A stretch of 64,000 nt of DNA, from assembly GCA_965153455.1 (NCBI GenBank), contig OZ234497.1:3286001-3350000 (forward strand), read 5' to 3'. A program made the position numbers and the translations under genes. The notes beneath the pieces were generated by a model. The model made no database searches. It was not told the origin of the DNA and saw only the letters and a list, made by a program, of their open reading frames with translations. Positions 25,181 to 38,189 of this stretch are shown here, in pieces. The DNA comes from Sphagnum compactum (taxonomy: Eukaryota > Bryophyta > Sphagnopsida > Sphagnales). The number at the start of each line of letters is the position of its first letter. The first letter of the stretch is position 1.

Positions 25181-26590
25181 TCAGGTGTTTGATCTGAACT
25201 GAAGCACCTTGAACAGCCGTTTGTAAAACCTGGAGCATTGAAAGCAGCTGAGCAAAAAAAGCATGAGAGTGAAAATGAAGTAGAGTTGTGTGGTTGTTTG
25301 CAAATCCACTGCTGGGAGGCTCTTTCCTTCAGCCAATGCATCCATTCCATGCCAAACATGTTGTGATCTGGGGTGATTAGTATGGTTGTTAAGGGATATG
25401 ATCTGCTTGAGCAACCCAGGGTCCTGGATGGTGTAGCTAGAGCTGGAATTGACCCGCCATGGTGCCTTCACAGTCCTCATGGGCATGCTCATTAGGGTTT
25501 CAGGAAGATGACATAAAAGTGAGAAGAAAATCGGTGCCCACTTGGAAATCACACTTTCAAGTTGTGCAGGTGTGATAGGGTTGAACATTCGGAAGCAGTC
25601 TTCATTGGGAGCAGAGAAATCTCCAAAGATTTCAAATGTCAATGCAATGGGTACCTTCAAGGAGTCATACATGTAATCAGTCCCGGTGCCATGTGAGAGG
25701 TATCCTACAGAGGTCCCACCAGATCCTACCACACACTTGCCACTGCAATGCTGGCCATTGAGAGTCTGAAGCAGCTTCTGCATGGCTGCAGCTCCTTGGT
25801 CTAAAGGCAGCATCGCCTTGTGATCATAAGGCATGAACAAAGCCTCCATTCCAGAGTGCACGTTCACCCAGACGTGAGGGTTGAAACTCTTGGCAAGCTG
25901 CAGAAGAATACGAGTTTCGGGCTCGCTGAATGCCGATATTCCTGGATACTCCTCATGCGGATCGTAATCCTTCTCTTTCTTGCCCCAGTCCACATCCCAG
26001 TTGCGATTGGTATCCACTCCTCGCCCGTTCTTCCTCTCACAAAGATGCCCCGCCTCCACTCTTCTCCGCCCGTTTGTATTCTCCATCGGCACAATCTTGA
26101 TGATACTGCGCGGAAGAAGACGAGCAACGACCGCCGCTCCAGCGACCTTACTGAGATCATGCTCGCCTCCCAGCATCTGCAGCAAACGCAATGCCACTTC
26201 CGAGGTTACCAGTTCTCGGGCATGGCCTCCGAAATCCAGCAAAAGCCGCAGCTTCTCACTGGCCGCTGATTCTTCTTTCATTTCCGATACACTCCATCCA
26301 CCAGGCGACACCGTCACCACACTCATCTCCGTGGAATAACCGTCCACTTCCGATCGCACAATCTCCATCTGCATGATGCTTGGATGCCGATCCACAATGT
26401 TCTTCACCTGCTGAAGCAAAGAAGCCATGGTGTGATAGAGATGGTAATCCGGCAGCGTCACATTTGCACGCTTCTTCTCATTCTCGCGCTTATTCACGAT
26501 ATTACCCCGAAGAAGCCGGAGCTCGGCAGGAGAAGACGCTAGCGCAAACGGCAGAAACAAGAGCAGAATCAAAAGGAGTTTCTTCTCCAT
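25181..26590 (-). CDS. M14 family zinc carboxypeptidase, membrane-anchored
   Basis: A metallocarboxypeptidase that should remove C-terminal residues from peptides in the secretory pathway or outside the cell. The gene is a single exon of 469 aa. Residues 1-19 form a signal peptide (MEKKLLLILLLFLPFALAS). The zinc site is H123 and E126 in GGHARELVTSE plus H245 in WVNVHSG. R196 in GVDTNRNWD and the NTNGRRR block at about 171-177 fit substrate carboxylate binding. E320 in ALTFEIFGD is the catalytic glutamate. A hydrophobic segment near the C-terminus (about 434-455, LYFIFTLMLFLLSC) suggests a membrane anchor with a short basic tail. All catalytic positions are present, so an active enzyme is expected. 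Plants keep a single-copy gene of this type (Arabidopsis At5g42320 is the counterpart I have in mind, from memory). The start ATG immediately precedes the signal peptide. Confidence 0.93.
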   Translation of the reverse strand: MEKKLLLILLLFLPFALASSPAELRLLRGNIVNKRENEKKRANVTLPDYHLYHTMASLLQQVKNIVDRHPSIMQMEIVRSEVDGYSTEMSVVTVSPGGWSVSEMKEESAASEKLRLLLDFGGHARELVTSEVALRLLQMLGGEHDLSKVAGAAVVARLLPRSIIKIVPMENTNGRRRVEAGHLCERKNGRGVDTNRNWDVDWGKKEKDYDPHEEYPGISAFSEPETRILLQLAKSFNPHVWVNVHSGMEALFMPYDHKAMLPLDQGAAAMQKLLQTLNGQHCSGKCVVGSGGTSVGYLSHGTGTDYMYDSLKVPIALTFEIFGDFSAPNEDCFRMFNPITPAQLESVISKWAPIFFSLLCHLPETLMSMPMRTVKAPWRVNSSSSYTIQDPGLLKQIISLNNHTNHPRSQHVWHGMDALAEGKSLPAVDLQTTTQLYFIFTLMLFLLSCFQCSRFYKRLFKVLQFRSNT

Positions 26591-27319
26591 CGTCTTCCGC
26601 TGCTCCGCAAGCGGCTGCGCACCACGCAGCGCTCAAGCAATAGCAACAGGTCGATGAACATACCCTAGCGCCAAGGCCTGTCACGCAAAGGCTCTCGGAT
26701 CAAACCCCTTGATTCCACACAGATGTGTGCCACATTGCAGAGTTCGATTCTTCTGCGATCTAACTCTACAGATCGCAGAATCTGTTCAAGTTTTGCAGGA
26801 TCCGATACGAGATCTGATAGTGGATCTGAATGAACTTTAGAAAGTACTGCCTTGGAAGCGATTTTCTCCGACTCGAGGAATAACAAAAAAATCGCGATCT
26901 CCTCTACTAAGAACAACTCATCGCAAATCAGCAGCCACGATGATAACAGAAACACAAAAAAAGCGTACTGAATTTCCGGTGGAAAGCTAACATGAAGACA
27001 GCATCCGGCTGATACTTACATAATAAGCTCTGGAACCACTCGGAAGCTGTGCGGGAATGGAGGTCGTTCAATTGCTGATCTTTCAAGTCGAAAATGCAAA
27101 ATAGCACACACAACAATAACAACAACAACGCCGACGGATATCCTTTCTCGCTGCAGTTCTAGACTCCTGGTACAGACAGCTGTAGAATGAATCCCTGCAA
27201 CAACAAGGAACTCGCAGCCAGAGCTTGGAAGAGTTTCTACGATCAATTCCTGCCCACAATGCGGATGCTGGCTGCAAAAACGTGTACCGTTGCTACAGTT
27301 CCAGCAGCTTTTCTCGTCT

Positions 27320-27385
27320 GCGCGACCAGGAGCGGATTCGAACCTGCGCGCTCTGTTGGTTGCAGCACGCCCAAAGACATATCGT
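27320..27385 (-). pseudogene. tRNA-like remnant with a perfect B box
   Basis: On the minus strand GCGCAGGTTCGAATCC matches the T arm of plant tRNA-Ser, and its GGTTCGAATCC is a perfect Pol III B box. ATATGTC upstream resembles a tRNA-Ser 5' part. The acceptor and anticodon stems do not fold cleanly, and I cannot place an anticodon. Further upstream at about 27423-27441, CCGGATATAGCTCAG looks like an A box. It is either a decayed tRNA gene or the head of a tRNA-derived SINE. Confidence 0.35.
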
Positions 27386-27609
27386 AGGTAAACGGTTCGG
27401 AGTCGTCTATTACCGGACATAGCTGAGCTATATCCGGTAACCGATAACCATATTGATACAAAATTATTGAATGGATGACCATTTCCTTTGAAAAATGTAA
27501 TTAAAAAAATTAAAATATACCCTTCATGTGACCCTGATTCCCTTGTCTTTTCATTATTAATATTCGCAAAGTTTGCAAAATTTATTGAGATGACTAAAAT
27601 TGAACGCAC

Positions 27610-30600
27610 CTAGACATACCATGACCGTATATTTATAACATAAAATTTGAATAATTAAATACGACAATGAAACCACATAATAATAATTGATAGTGCATGA
27701 TAACAAAATCTAAAACACATGATTAAAACTAGTTTTTATCAGCAAATTTATTACAAAAATTCAATTTGGTTCCATGTTATATGCACGTGTAATCTTATGG
27801 TTTCAATTTTTTTTTTGTCAATTATCCTTTCACTCAAACTGCTTGTTTGTCCCCTAACTTTGGTTGATTTTCCAGATACCTCTAATGATATGAAACATTG
27901 TCAATTTTTGTCCTTACATAACAAAGAAAAAGAAAAGAACATTATAATATCATCAAATTTCAATAATTAAAACAAATGCATGATTCACTTCCCCTCACTT
28001 CATAGGGTTAAAGCATTTCCATTAGATACCCATGGCCTTTCTAGCACTAAGTTCTTGATCCTTTGATGACCCCATGTATGCAAAAAAGATGTTTGAACAC
28101 TCACCAACAATCACATGACTCTCGTTAGTGTAAGAAATAAATGTAATGATATGTAAATTGGTGTCTTGCAATCTAGATTTGTTATCATTCAAAACTTGTG
28201 CAAGTTGTGACAAATGGATGTAATTTATGAACTCATGATTTATTACACGAGTTTACATACCGTGATTTGTTGAAGATGAGATGGAGCAAAAATGTGAAGC
28301 CATTGATTGTTCAATGGAGCAAATGTAGGTCACTTGAGAAAAGGTTCAACCTTGCAAGCATGTATGAAGGCATAGTTGAATTAGAGAATTCACAAGCTCA
28401 TCATAATTTGAAAGCAAATTTGATGCAACACTTGTGGGCTAGGAAAGGCCTAAACATCAAATGGAATAAAATTCTTGTCACTTCTTGTCTGCCATTTTCA
28501 CTGTTGCTTGCATTGGTTCAAATCTGCCATTTCTTGTGTTCATTTGAGCATGCCAAAAACCTAGCTACTAAAAAAACTGTGTGAATTGTCTTGGAATTTG
28601 TGAAGTTGCAATGATTGGACGTTTCGGATTTTGGGAGATCACAAGCATGGTTGTCATTGATTGTTGTAGATAGGTAGGGGGATTTCTAGAATACTTGGAT
28701 CGTCTTGCAAGAGTCTAGGTTTTAGCTATTTGAAAGTACTAATTTCGAAATTGATTAGATCTACAAGTCTAGGTTTTAGGATGGGTGTTGAGAGCATGAC
28801 TTCATTGCCATGAGATTGTTTGAGGAGCTTCAAGCTTGAAGCTCGTGTCACTTGTTTTTTTGTGAAGCCATCATGCATACTTTCTTATATGGTGGCAATA
28901 CATTTTTTGGCCCAGCTTTGCCAAACATATGAGGAGCCTTGCATCATGCACTCGTGACAAGGGCATTACCCTACACAAGTTGTGAGGGTCAATTGCATAC
29001 TTCACAACGCCTTGTGACATTTTACCGTTCATATGAGTTTGCAAAATCAAAAGTGTGTGCTTGTGTGAGGGCTTTTGGCCAGGGGAGGGTAGAAGCTAAA
29101 TGTTTGTTGCAAATTCACCCCCACAGCTCTTCAGATTTTCTCACAAGCTGCTTCTTGTTCAGGTTGACTCAATTCCGAGTTCTCAATACTCATGTCCAGA
29201 TATCCACAGGCATTGTCATTCAAAGGCTTGGGCTTTGTGCAAACAATTATCTTGCTAGAGGAAGGCGTGAAGAAAGAAGTTGACAAGAGCTTTCATCCTC
29301 TTTGGATCTCCTCACCTTGCCTGAAAGAGGATGAAGCTCTTACAGGTCGTCTCCTCAAATTGTCTGAAGAAAATGCAGAAAGTTACAGAAGGTTATTTGG
29401 CTGCCATGTCTGTACGATCTGATACTGAAAAACACCAGTCATCAGCAAAATGTTGTCTCCTGCCCTCGATGTTGCATTAGGCTTAACAAGTACACAGCAG
29501 CTCAACCAGTCATCCGAGTGCTCCTTTAATCCCCAGCTTCATTCAATCCCTTGATCCTTTGAAGCACTGGAAGCTGATCCTTGCCAACTGATTAGGACAA
29601 CAAGCAAAGCTAACCTTAGGGCAGGGCAGAGGTTAAGACAGATTCACAGATTAGTACTTCGTGCACATTACCAGTTGATGCTTCCTCTTCATGATAAACA
29701 AGAAGTGTACTATCAACTGACTACCATGTGAACTAGGAAGCTGCCCATAAAGTTTCTGCTTTCCCCCTCCTCAACCCTCCACCCAGCTAGCAACATTCTG
29801 ATACAACAAACTACTACTAGATTCGTAGGATTTTTCTTTCCCAGAAATCTGAAACAAAAAGGCAACATAATACACTTATGACTGCAGTCACAACACAAGA
29901 TGTCAACAAGTCATCTGCCAGCATCCAAGTAGTCCGAAGGCTATGGAGCCTGGACTTCAACTTGAAATCATCCCATCACTCCAAAACTCCCCCTTCTGTG
30001 ACTACAGGATTGGCAAATAACATCTGCAAAAAGAGCAGGTTAGTAGACTAAATCTGACATTTGCTTTTACACTCATCTTCCAAGCAACATATCCAACATC
30101 ATCAAAATCCTTTGACACATACTCCAGACATTTGCATACACAAAGAAAGGTTCAAACACAAAGACAAGAAAGCCTGTAAACTTTTCTTACAGCTGTATTG
30201 AGGCATTATTTGGTTCCCTTTGTGACAGGTTGTACATAAGCAGAGAGTCAAAAGCACATCAAACCATTCAATGTACATTGTGGTCCAGGGGGCAACTGAA
30301 AAAATAGAGCGAGACCTTAACATTACCTACGGCTTGCCCAAAGCCTTCTGTACAGCTAGTGGAAACTAACAATGAAGGTCACAGCACCTGCATCTGAGAA
30401 AGTCCTTAGGCAGTACCTTCCAGCTATCCAGTGTGCTCAATAGCTTCTCTGGCTTATCCTAACAGTAGAGCTTGACTTTGTGTGGTACAATGACAGGATA
30501 TGATGCAGGGTCACCAGGCACAAGAGAGAGTTGCCATGTTGACAGGAGCCCCTTGCATTCCCTTTCTTGGTGTATTTTGGCAACGCAGGTTCCAAATTTG

Positions 30601-30655
30601 AGGAAGCCAACCTTTGAGGAAATGATGTTGAAGGAGAAGTTCCAAAGGATATCAA
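27610..30655. other. Intergenic region, no confident gene
   Basis: The left part (27.6-28.2 kb) is AT-rich. The right part (28.9-30.6 kb) has higher GC and intron-like character and probably includes the 3' UTR of the AFR-type gene that ends at 30656. One frame at 29192-29422 ends in LLKLSEENAESYRRLFG and looks protein-like, but no domain is recognised. Confidence 0.4.
28267..28584 (+). pseudogene. Possible DNA-transposase C-terminal relic
   Basis: The frame includes LENSQAHHNLKANLMQHLWA, which resembles the C-terminal end of plant PIF/Harbinger-type proteins (L-x-x-DL-x-x-HLW pattern). No catalytic residues or terminal inverted repeats were found. The assignment rests on one short motif. 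Confidence 0.22.
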
Positions 30656-33600
30656 CTACGCTTTGAGGCGTTTTGCAGCCTGCATAAAACCCGTAATCAC
30701 CTGGACTTCATCCAACTCCTGCTGCAAGCAACATCCAAATTATTAGAAACATTCCATATGAGAACTAACATCAGCTAAAGCACCGATGTATTCTGCAGGC
30801 ACTCATCCTCAAGCAAGTTCTACAGTGAAATCAACAAGTCAACATGATGATACAAGGTTCTCTCTGTGAATTCATCATCTTGTAGAACATACAAGCGGAT
30901 GGGAACTGCATTGAAGACTCTAATGTGCTGCAGTGTTGGGAGAGTAGCTTCCAAGCCCTAATTCATGCATCATCAATATCCAATACTTCACTTGTAGTTA
31001 CACCACAAACTCCACCATGCTAGAGGGTTCTGTAAATGCAAAAGGAGCTGCCTGTAAGCAACAACTGTATCTATGATCAAACAGAGCAGATTGCTCTACT
31101 GGTACTTCAGTAAGAATTCTATGAGAGAAAGTGTCTGTACAAAATTTCCCCTGAACACAGATGATCCAGAAGTCACCATTTCTGACCAGATGGTCCTTAC
31201 CTGTGACATGAAATGTCTACCAACTGCATCCAGAAGTTGCTGCTTTGAGGAATTTGGACCAACCTCAACCTTTGGAACAAATCCATGCAACAACACCATG
31301 TTTTAGTTCCAGGTGATCAATAGATAAACAAGAACTGGGACAAAATCCCACCATGAATTTTTTTTTTTCTTATGATCACCATGTTGGGCCCTATTCTGCA
31401 ACAGCCAAGTTGATCAGGAGAACCAACTTCCAAGCTATACCAGGTACTAATCATCAAAGCATTAGGAATTAATCACTTCATCAGTTCTGCAGTAAGAATC
31501 TACTGCAGCTTCTGATTCTGCTTCAGTTCTGTTTTGCGGCAAAACTGCCCAAAACAGAGGTTTGTTCAAACTTTCAGAGACCTAAGTCTGGGTTGCACAA
31601 CCTAGACATGCTGATACGGGACCTTCTCAAAGCAGGAAGCTGACCTTAGCTAATGAATTGCTGTATTCACCTAGACATGCATGATAGTACTGCAGTGTAC
31701 AAGCATGAAGTTCAGGGACCAACCAAACATGATTTGCACTCAATATGAGCAGCTATTCATCCCCCTTTAATGTACAATCAGATACATCACCAGTTTGCAA
31801 CAATTTTATGGTATGATCAGATATGTTTACCAGTTTGAAATGCCTTCGATATCTCTTGAGTGCTGCAGTCTCTAGTTTGCTGAGATCTACTGTCTGCACC
31901 CAGAACAGGAAAATGGACAAGAATTTCAAAATCAGAGGACAAGCAACTAACTCAACTATCAAGCACATAGGCATTTCTCAATGAAGTGCTGAGGTATCTT
32001 CCAACATTAGCCAAGTTAACCCAACTCAGATGTTGCAACTTAAGCCTCAATCCTGCACAGAATCTATGATCATTTGTTGACTGCAAAAACCTCCAGAATA
32101 TTCTTTGGCCCTTACAAGAAATGGGACACAATTCTTCAGACAATGTGTATACAAATTCTTCAGGGGATCCAGCAAAATTCTTCAGACATTTGTCATACAT
32201 AAGGAGAGACTTCGCAGGGACTTTGGTACTGAGCTTGGGCAAGATAATCATGGGAGATTGGTTGTAGTCTGAGGTTTTATCATCATACCGGCAGTGCATT
32301 GCAGGATGGCCTTGTTCCTTCTTCCAGTTTGACCTCTCCTCCTCCTTTCTTCTCAAAGGAATGCCCAAAGACACTAGCAGCAGGATCTGCAGCCACTGAA
32401 TGGTGATGACCATCTCTCACACTTGCTATCATAGAAGTTGATATGGTTGACTTGCATCGAGATTGCCCACTAGTCTTGAATGTTCTTGGGTAGTCATCTT
32501 CTGCATGTGTAACACATGCACATCATCAGCCATCAGTCTTCTCCAATGACACATTCTCTGTTGATCCAACACTATTGCATCAAACTCTTCTTCACTTTGG
32601 AGCTCGTGGGCATTCCTTGCATCCATCTACAGCCTCATGGTTAATCAAGATGAATCTCTTGGGAATTCGACAGCTCTTCAGCAGCAGTTTAGAACCATCA
32701 TCAGAGATCAATCTTGTAAAAACCACATCGGAATCACATTCACATGAAATCCCACAAAAGACAGTCACATCAGAATCACCTTCCAAACAAATGCTACAAA
32801 ACAGTCACATCAGAATCACACTCAAGACAAAAGCTGCAAAACACAATCATGTCAGAATCACATTCAAAACAACTGCTACAAAACACAATCACATCAGGAA
32901 TCACCTTCAAAAATGCTACAAAACACAATTGGGAGAGAGAAGCATTGAGTAGAAGACTGAACCTAAGCTATGTCCATGGAAGAACAGATTGTCCTCCTCG
33001 ATGTCATCATCATCTTCTTGACCAGTCGCAGCTTCAATCACGCTCAATGCATTACGCTGAAGCTTTACTTGAGCACCATTCGTGAGCACCTGAGCAGCCA
33101 GGCACAATAATAGAGATCAGAAATTCTGTCTTTTTTGCATTCCACCAGTTCTATTGCATCATCCCTCGTGACTGACCTCAACGAGGAGAAAAAAAAACCA
33201 CAGGAAAAACACAAGGTACAGACTTTTTGCGAACATTGTCAAAGCCAGAGCTGCGAAGGCTTGGCCTCCAAGTTTCTACCTAGAAGAACAGAGGGATTGC
33301 ACAGAAGAGCTTCTTTTCTCAGGAGGTCTTTTCCCTCTCCAAATGCTCCTCAACCTTAAAGAAGCTAGATCTCGCATTCTAGCGTTTCCTCCCGCATTTC
33401 TTACCACGACCTTCAGCGAGAAGCCTAGAATCCAGTTTTGAGAAGAGCAAACAAAACAAAAGAACAATCGGCACATCCTGATTTCACACTTCTAGCCTTT
33501 TTTTTCCTTAAGATCGCAACATGGCTTAGATTGTTGCCAAAGAAAATGGCCAGCCGTGCTCGACAGTCTCCATTGGTTTTCTTCTGCAATAGACAAAGGC

Positions 33601-33816
33601 TTTTGCATTCAATAGTGTTACCAGCCAGTGCCAGCCGCCGAGTCCAACCGCCTTCTTCACCACGCCGTGGAGTCCTACAAGCACAGATTTCGTCCGATTG
33701 TTGCCGGTGACCAACACTTTAGTATGCCTCGGAAGTACTGCAAGCCCCTCCTCACCACTGTCGATGTCGCAGCCTGGTGCGTAGTAGGCCGCCTGGCCTT
33801 CGTCTGTCTCCAGCAT
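30656..33816 (-). CDS. AFR/SAP30-like subunit of a SIN3-type histone deacetylase complex
   Basis: In Arabidopsis, AFR1 and AFR2 (SAP30 FUNCTION-RELATED) work with HDA19-type deacetylases to repress genes such as FT. Exons are 33816-33622, 33089-32963, 32589-32471, 32386-32222, 31893-31831, 31269-31201 and 30721-30656, giving 267 aa. Exon 1 carries TKVLVTGNNRTKSVLVG and VVKKAVGLGGWHWL; exon 2 carries QVKLQRNALSVIEAATG and an acidic run. Exons 5-7 form the SAP30-like SIN3-binding end: VDLSKLETAALKRYRRHFKL, PNSSKQQLLDAVGRHFMSQ and ELDEVQVITGFMQAAKRLKA. Exons 1, 2, 5, 6 and 7 are well supported by sites, phase and family match. Exons 3 and 4 keep phase but their sequence is not recognisably conserved, so their limits may be wrong. 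The ATG at 33816 is the first in a frame that opens after a probable UTR. Confidence 0.87.
32712..32932. repeat. Tandem repeat of about 40-45 bp in an AFR-type gene intron
   Basis: Five diverged copies on the plus strand built around CACATCAGAATCACATTC and ATGCTACAAAACA. They fill most of the intron between exons 2 and 3, next to the exon 2 donor. Confidence 0.75.
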
Positions 33817-34760
33817 TGCCCCTTGCCCCTCCAATTCTATATACTCTCCCACCTTTACTTCCAGATCAGAAAAAATAAACCAGAAACAAACACAATAACA
33901 CACACACACACTTCACACCCCTAGTCCACAAAACAAACAAAACCAAAACACAGAAACACTAAAACAGATAAACACAACAAACACAATAAAACCTCGAATT
34001 CTTCACACAATTTGAACCTCACAATTTCTGATTCTCACATCCTGTACATACTCCGACCACTGCATTTAGCAGATAAACATAGCCTTGAGTTTTTCCCATC
34101 CATTTTGCCATCACAAACCATCATATCTCCCAACCCCACTTATTTGCTCCCTAGCTCTCTCACATGATCCTAATCAGAAATTTTCCCTCCCCGGACGACG
34201 AATTCCAATGCAATCAATGAAGAGAATCTCATTCTTCGATACTCCTACACTAATTGCAAACGGGTAAAGCAGAATGCTACGCCATATGGCGCTTCCATCG
34301 CCATGAAAAAGAGAGCCATGTTTTCTTCAAAGGGAAACGGCAGCGATGGAAGAAGACGACCACAGTGCAGCAGCAACAGCAACAGCAGCAAAAACTGCAG
34401 TGCAGAGACGGAAGAGGAAAAAAACAAAGCGGGGGAGGAAAGAGAAAGGAAAGGGAACAGCAGTAAAAAAGTGAAAAATAATTTTACTCACTCCCCCGGT
34501 GTCAAGTTTGTTTTTACCTTGCCCCCTAATGCGGTGGAAAAAGACAGAAAATTTCGATGAGTCGGCTGTTGTTTCGACGGGTGTCGCTCGCAGGCCGGTG
34601 ATTTGGCGGGCGGGCCCCCGCCGGCCGCCACCGTCCTCATCTCAGTCAGTCGCCGTATTTTCCGTGCCCGGAAATCGCGACGGTGCGGCGGTAACTGGAA
34701 GGGGCCAGCAGTTCTCGTAGGGTCGCCGACCTCTGGTCGGCAGTCACCTGCGAAGTAGAC
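33817..34760 (-). promoter_or_regulatory. Probable promoter and leader region of the AFR-type gene
   Basis: Upstream of the ATG at 33816 lie CA-rich and AAACA-rich sequence, a CAG-repeat stretch (34365-34400) and then a GC-rich block at about 34560-34760 that contrasts with the AT-rich DNA beyond. No specific factor site or TATA box was assigned. Confidence 0.35.
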
Positions 34761-37700
34761 TTCCTTGCTGCCCCGGTAATTTTTGTTATTATTATTATTT
34801 TATTATATTGTCCAATTTTGTGATCTTGCCCTAGTGACGATCCTCCAAAAGAATATTTAGCCAAATTTGGCGATGTAAAAAATATCAAAGAAAAAAAATC
34901 TTAACAAAATTTTCATATCGAAAGAAATTGTGATATTTTTTTGGAGATTTTCTGCGAAAATCAACTCCGAAAAAACACGGAATTTTCTTCACCCTAAACC
35001 CTTTTTCAAAATTGCTTTCCTCAAAATGGCGAAAATTCCCCACCAAAAAACTAAAATCGCTGCCCATTTAATTGTGGGATTTTGTTTCTGAGGGGGTCAA
35101 TGGTTAGACCGCTGGATGCACGGTATGACCTCGGGATAACGGCGGCGTTGACTACCGGTTTCATCGCCGACCGCAGTTTCGCCACAAGTTTCGCCACGAG
35201 AGCCTCTAATTTAAAAAACCTCCACAATCCGCGACCCGACAGACCAGAAAAAATTACCATCTAATTACCGGCAATTAAGACAGATTAGGGACGAATTAGG
35301 CTACAAGATCTGCGTACTTAGCTGCTAATTAACCGTACTAAAAACATAGAACATAATTAAGTACGTTTAAGTACGTAGGTAAAAAGGGATAAAACGTGTA
35401 GAGTAATCAATGACCCTGCAAGACTTTCCCCTGTGTAATTTTGTCTGTGGTAACTTTATTCATTCTCGGCGGCTACTAGCTAGTCAGGAGGTAAGAGGAT
35501 CTAGACTAGGGACAAAAGGGAAGGGGGTGAAAATAGTAAAAAGGTAATTACAAGTGGAAAGTAAATGGATCCCTTGTAGAGGGAAAGGGGAGGGGCGGGG
35601 GGGAAAAAGTTTTACCCTCCTTGCTCGCTCCAACGGTGGAGATTGCACCGTAAATAGTAACTTCAGGTACAGTCTACCTATACCTTAGGTACCTACGGAA
35701 ATAGGTACCTAGTACCCGACTGGTAGCTGATTTTCACTGACGGCGGCGGGCCTTTACTTTAGTACCCTTTGATGGGTAGCCAATACTAGAGCGCCACGTC
35801 TCACCCGATTTGCTGAGCCCTAAAACTCGTGTTCGTGTTCTAATCTTTTCGGGGGAAGTGCATCGGACGGCCAGCGGTAGCGCCGTCTCGGATCGCACGG
35901 TGGGCCCCACTCCCCCCCGCCCGCCCTCGTTGCAAGGCAAGGTGATGGACATTATGGCGTGTCATAACTTTCTCTGCTCTTCTAAAAAAAGAAAATAATA
36001 ATAGTAATAATAATAATAATTTCCTAAGTCTTAAGGAGCCTTATTATTAGCCATAAATAAATAGTGCTAAAGAAGGGTATGGTATGATTTTTTATTTTAT
36101 TTTATTTTTCCCCCCAAGAGATTTCACAAAGGAGCCCCATGTTAGTTGCATACACTCTTTCATGTGATTATTTATTTATTTTTTCCCCCTTTTGGCCCCA
36201 ATTTTTTTTTTAATATTAAAAATTGCACAAGGTAAAAAAGATTGATCTTCAACATGTATGTTGTTGAGACAAGGATCGGAAAGAATTACAATTTCCACCC
36301 GACTTGCATACAAGGTAGCTTTGGGTAGAATGGGTAGTTGAGACAAGAAGAAGAAGAAGAACAAATTGGCAATCCTTTGGCAACTTGCATAGGCTTTTCC
36401 ACAAAACAAGCTTATTGTTAATCAAAGGGGGGACCGTGGCTATGTCAAAACATTAGGCATAGAATGGAAGGATGTGTCATTCTATGTTCAAAGGAATAAA
36501 ATAACCGCGGGTACACCATCCCCCTTATGGCACAAAAAATTTCGATCATCAAAATCTATATAATCAAATGCATATTATGACCCCACCTTTTAAACATCAA
36601 TTAAATCCATCCATAATAATGGGAAAATAATTTTTTAATTACACCCTAATTGAAAGCAAGTAAAACCTAGGTGGTAACTTTCTACACTAAAGGCCGGCCC
36701 CAAGTGTGTGCAAGAAAGGAATAATATTGAAGAAAGCCAAAAGTCAAGCAACATTAAAAATAAAATAAAATTATAAATAACAAAATAATTTTAGAAAACT
36801 TATATTATTTTCATAATCAGCTCATTCAGACCATTTTTATTTTTTAAAAACTCGAATGCCATATTAGTAACCTCCGATGAGGTAGAATCTACCTTTCAAA
36901 AGCAATTAACTTAATGGAATTGAGTTTCCCCGTGACCTTATGTTATGTATATCATGTTGTCGGGTGTGGCAAAGCTTCACATCCTAGGATGTGTTTGACC
37001 GAGGTTTGAGCTGCACATTACGCGAGAAAATGCATTAAGGTCTTGCCCATTCTAAGGTATAATCTATGGAAGCCCTCCTTATTTTTGTTGGGGGGGGGGG
37101 GGGGGTTATTGGCCCAAAGTCCCCCCCTTACTATGACATATGCCCCATACCTTGCCTTGTGTAATGTGCAAGGTGTTGCCCAATCGACAATACAATGGAA
37201 AACCAAGGTGTTGTTGCCCATTCCACAATGCAATCCATACAAGGTCTTGCCATAACCGACGATTTCAAATTTTTGTCTTGTTGAGACACCCTTTGAGGAG
37301 TGAGGTTTTGTGTCTCTTATTGTGCTTCAAAAATGAATTTAAAAAAAATTAATGGGACCAATTTGAATTTTTTCCCTATTCAGACTGTTCTTCTAGGAGT
37401 GTTTTCTAAGGGCACCCCAATAATAATAATAATAAATAATAATAATAATAATAATAGTAATTTTAAAAATATTTTTTTAAAAAAACAATTTGCCTTGGTG
37501 ATGAACTTTATTACACTACTTGAAAATTTGTCAACAAGGAGAAAACAACACAATTTTTTTTTGCTATGAGAACTTCGTCAAATACAAGAGAAAAGCTGTC
37601 ACCTGCTGCTGCTGCTGGGATAGAGCCAAAACTGACAAGAGTGGAGAGTGGTGCTCTGCTCTCTCCCTTTGCTTTTGTGAGGTGTTTCAAAGGCCCACCT

Positions 37701-38189
37701 ACACATAACCCACTTGTGAAGAGTAAGCAAATGTGGTGTTGGGATTGGGGAGTTGAGAACAATAAAAAAACACAAGGATAACTGACTTTAGCAAAGCAGC
37801 AGTACACACTAATAAGTTAAGCTTGCACAACAGACTCCCAAAGAAAGGAAATTTTTTGAAGAAGCTTTGCATATAATTGCGCCATGATGTTCGTTTCTAT
37901 GTACACACACACAATCTTGTTGCAGAACTGACACTTCTTTTACAAAGGAGGAGGAGGAGGTCCCCACTCCCCCATCCCCCCCACTTCCCACTTGGGAGGT
38001 CCCCACTTCACATTTGGGTCCCTTACTTCCCCCAACTTCTCATCTCTCTCTCTCTCTCTCTCTCTCCCCCTTTTCTTAGTTTCGACTACAATGCACATCT
38101 TCGGTGATGGACATGTTGTTGAGTTTTCTTAATTTTGACTATAATGCACATCTTGGGTGATGGGCATGTTGATGATCGTGTTTGTTGCC

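Noticed and set aside
26380-26684. Frames overlapping the 5' end of the carboxypeptidase gene
   Set aside because: They are antisense or out-of-frame shadows of the signal peptide and prodomain coding sequence.
37043-37352. Overlapping short plus-strand frames around a G-run
   Set aside because: They have no domain, are interrupted by homopolymers and lie in repeat-rich intergenic DNA.
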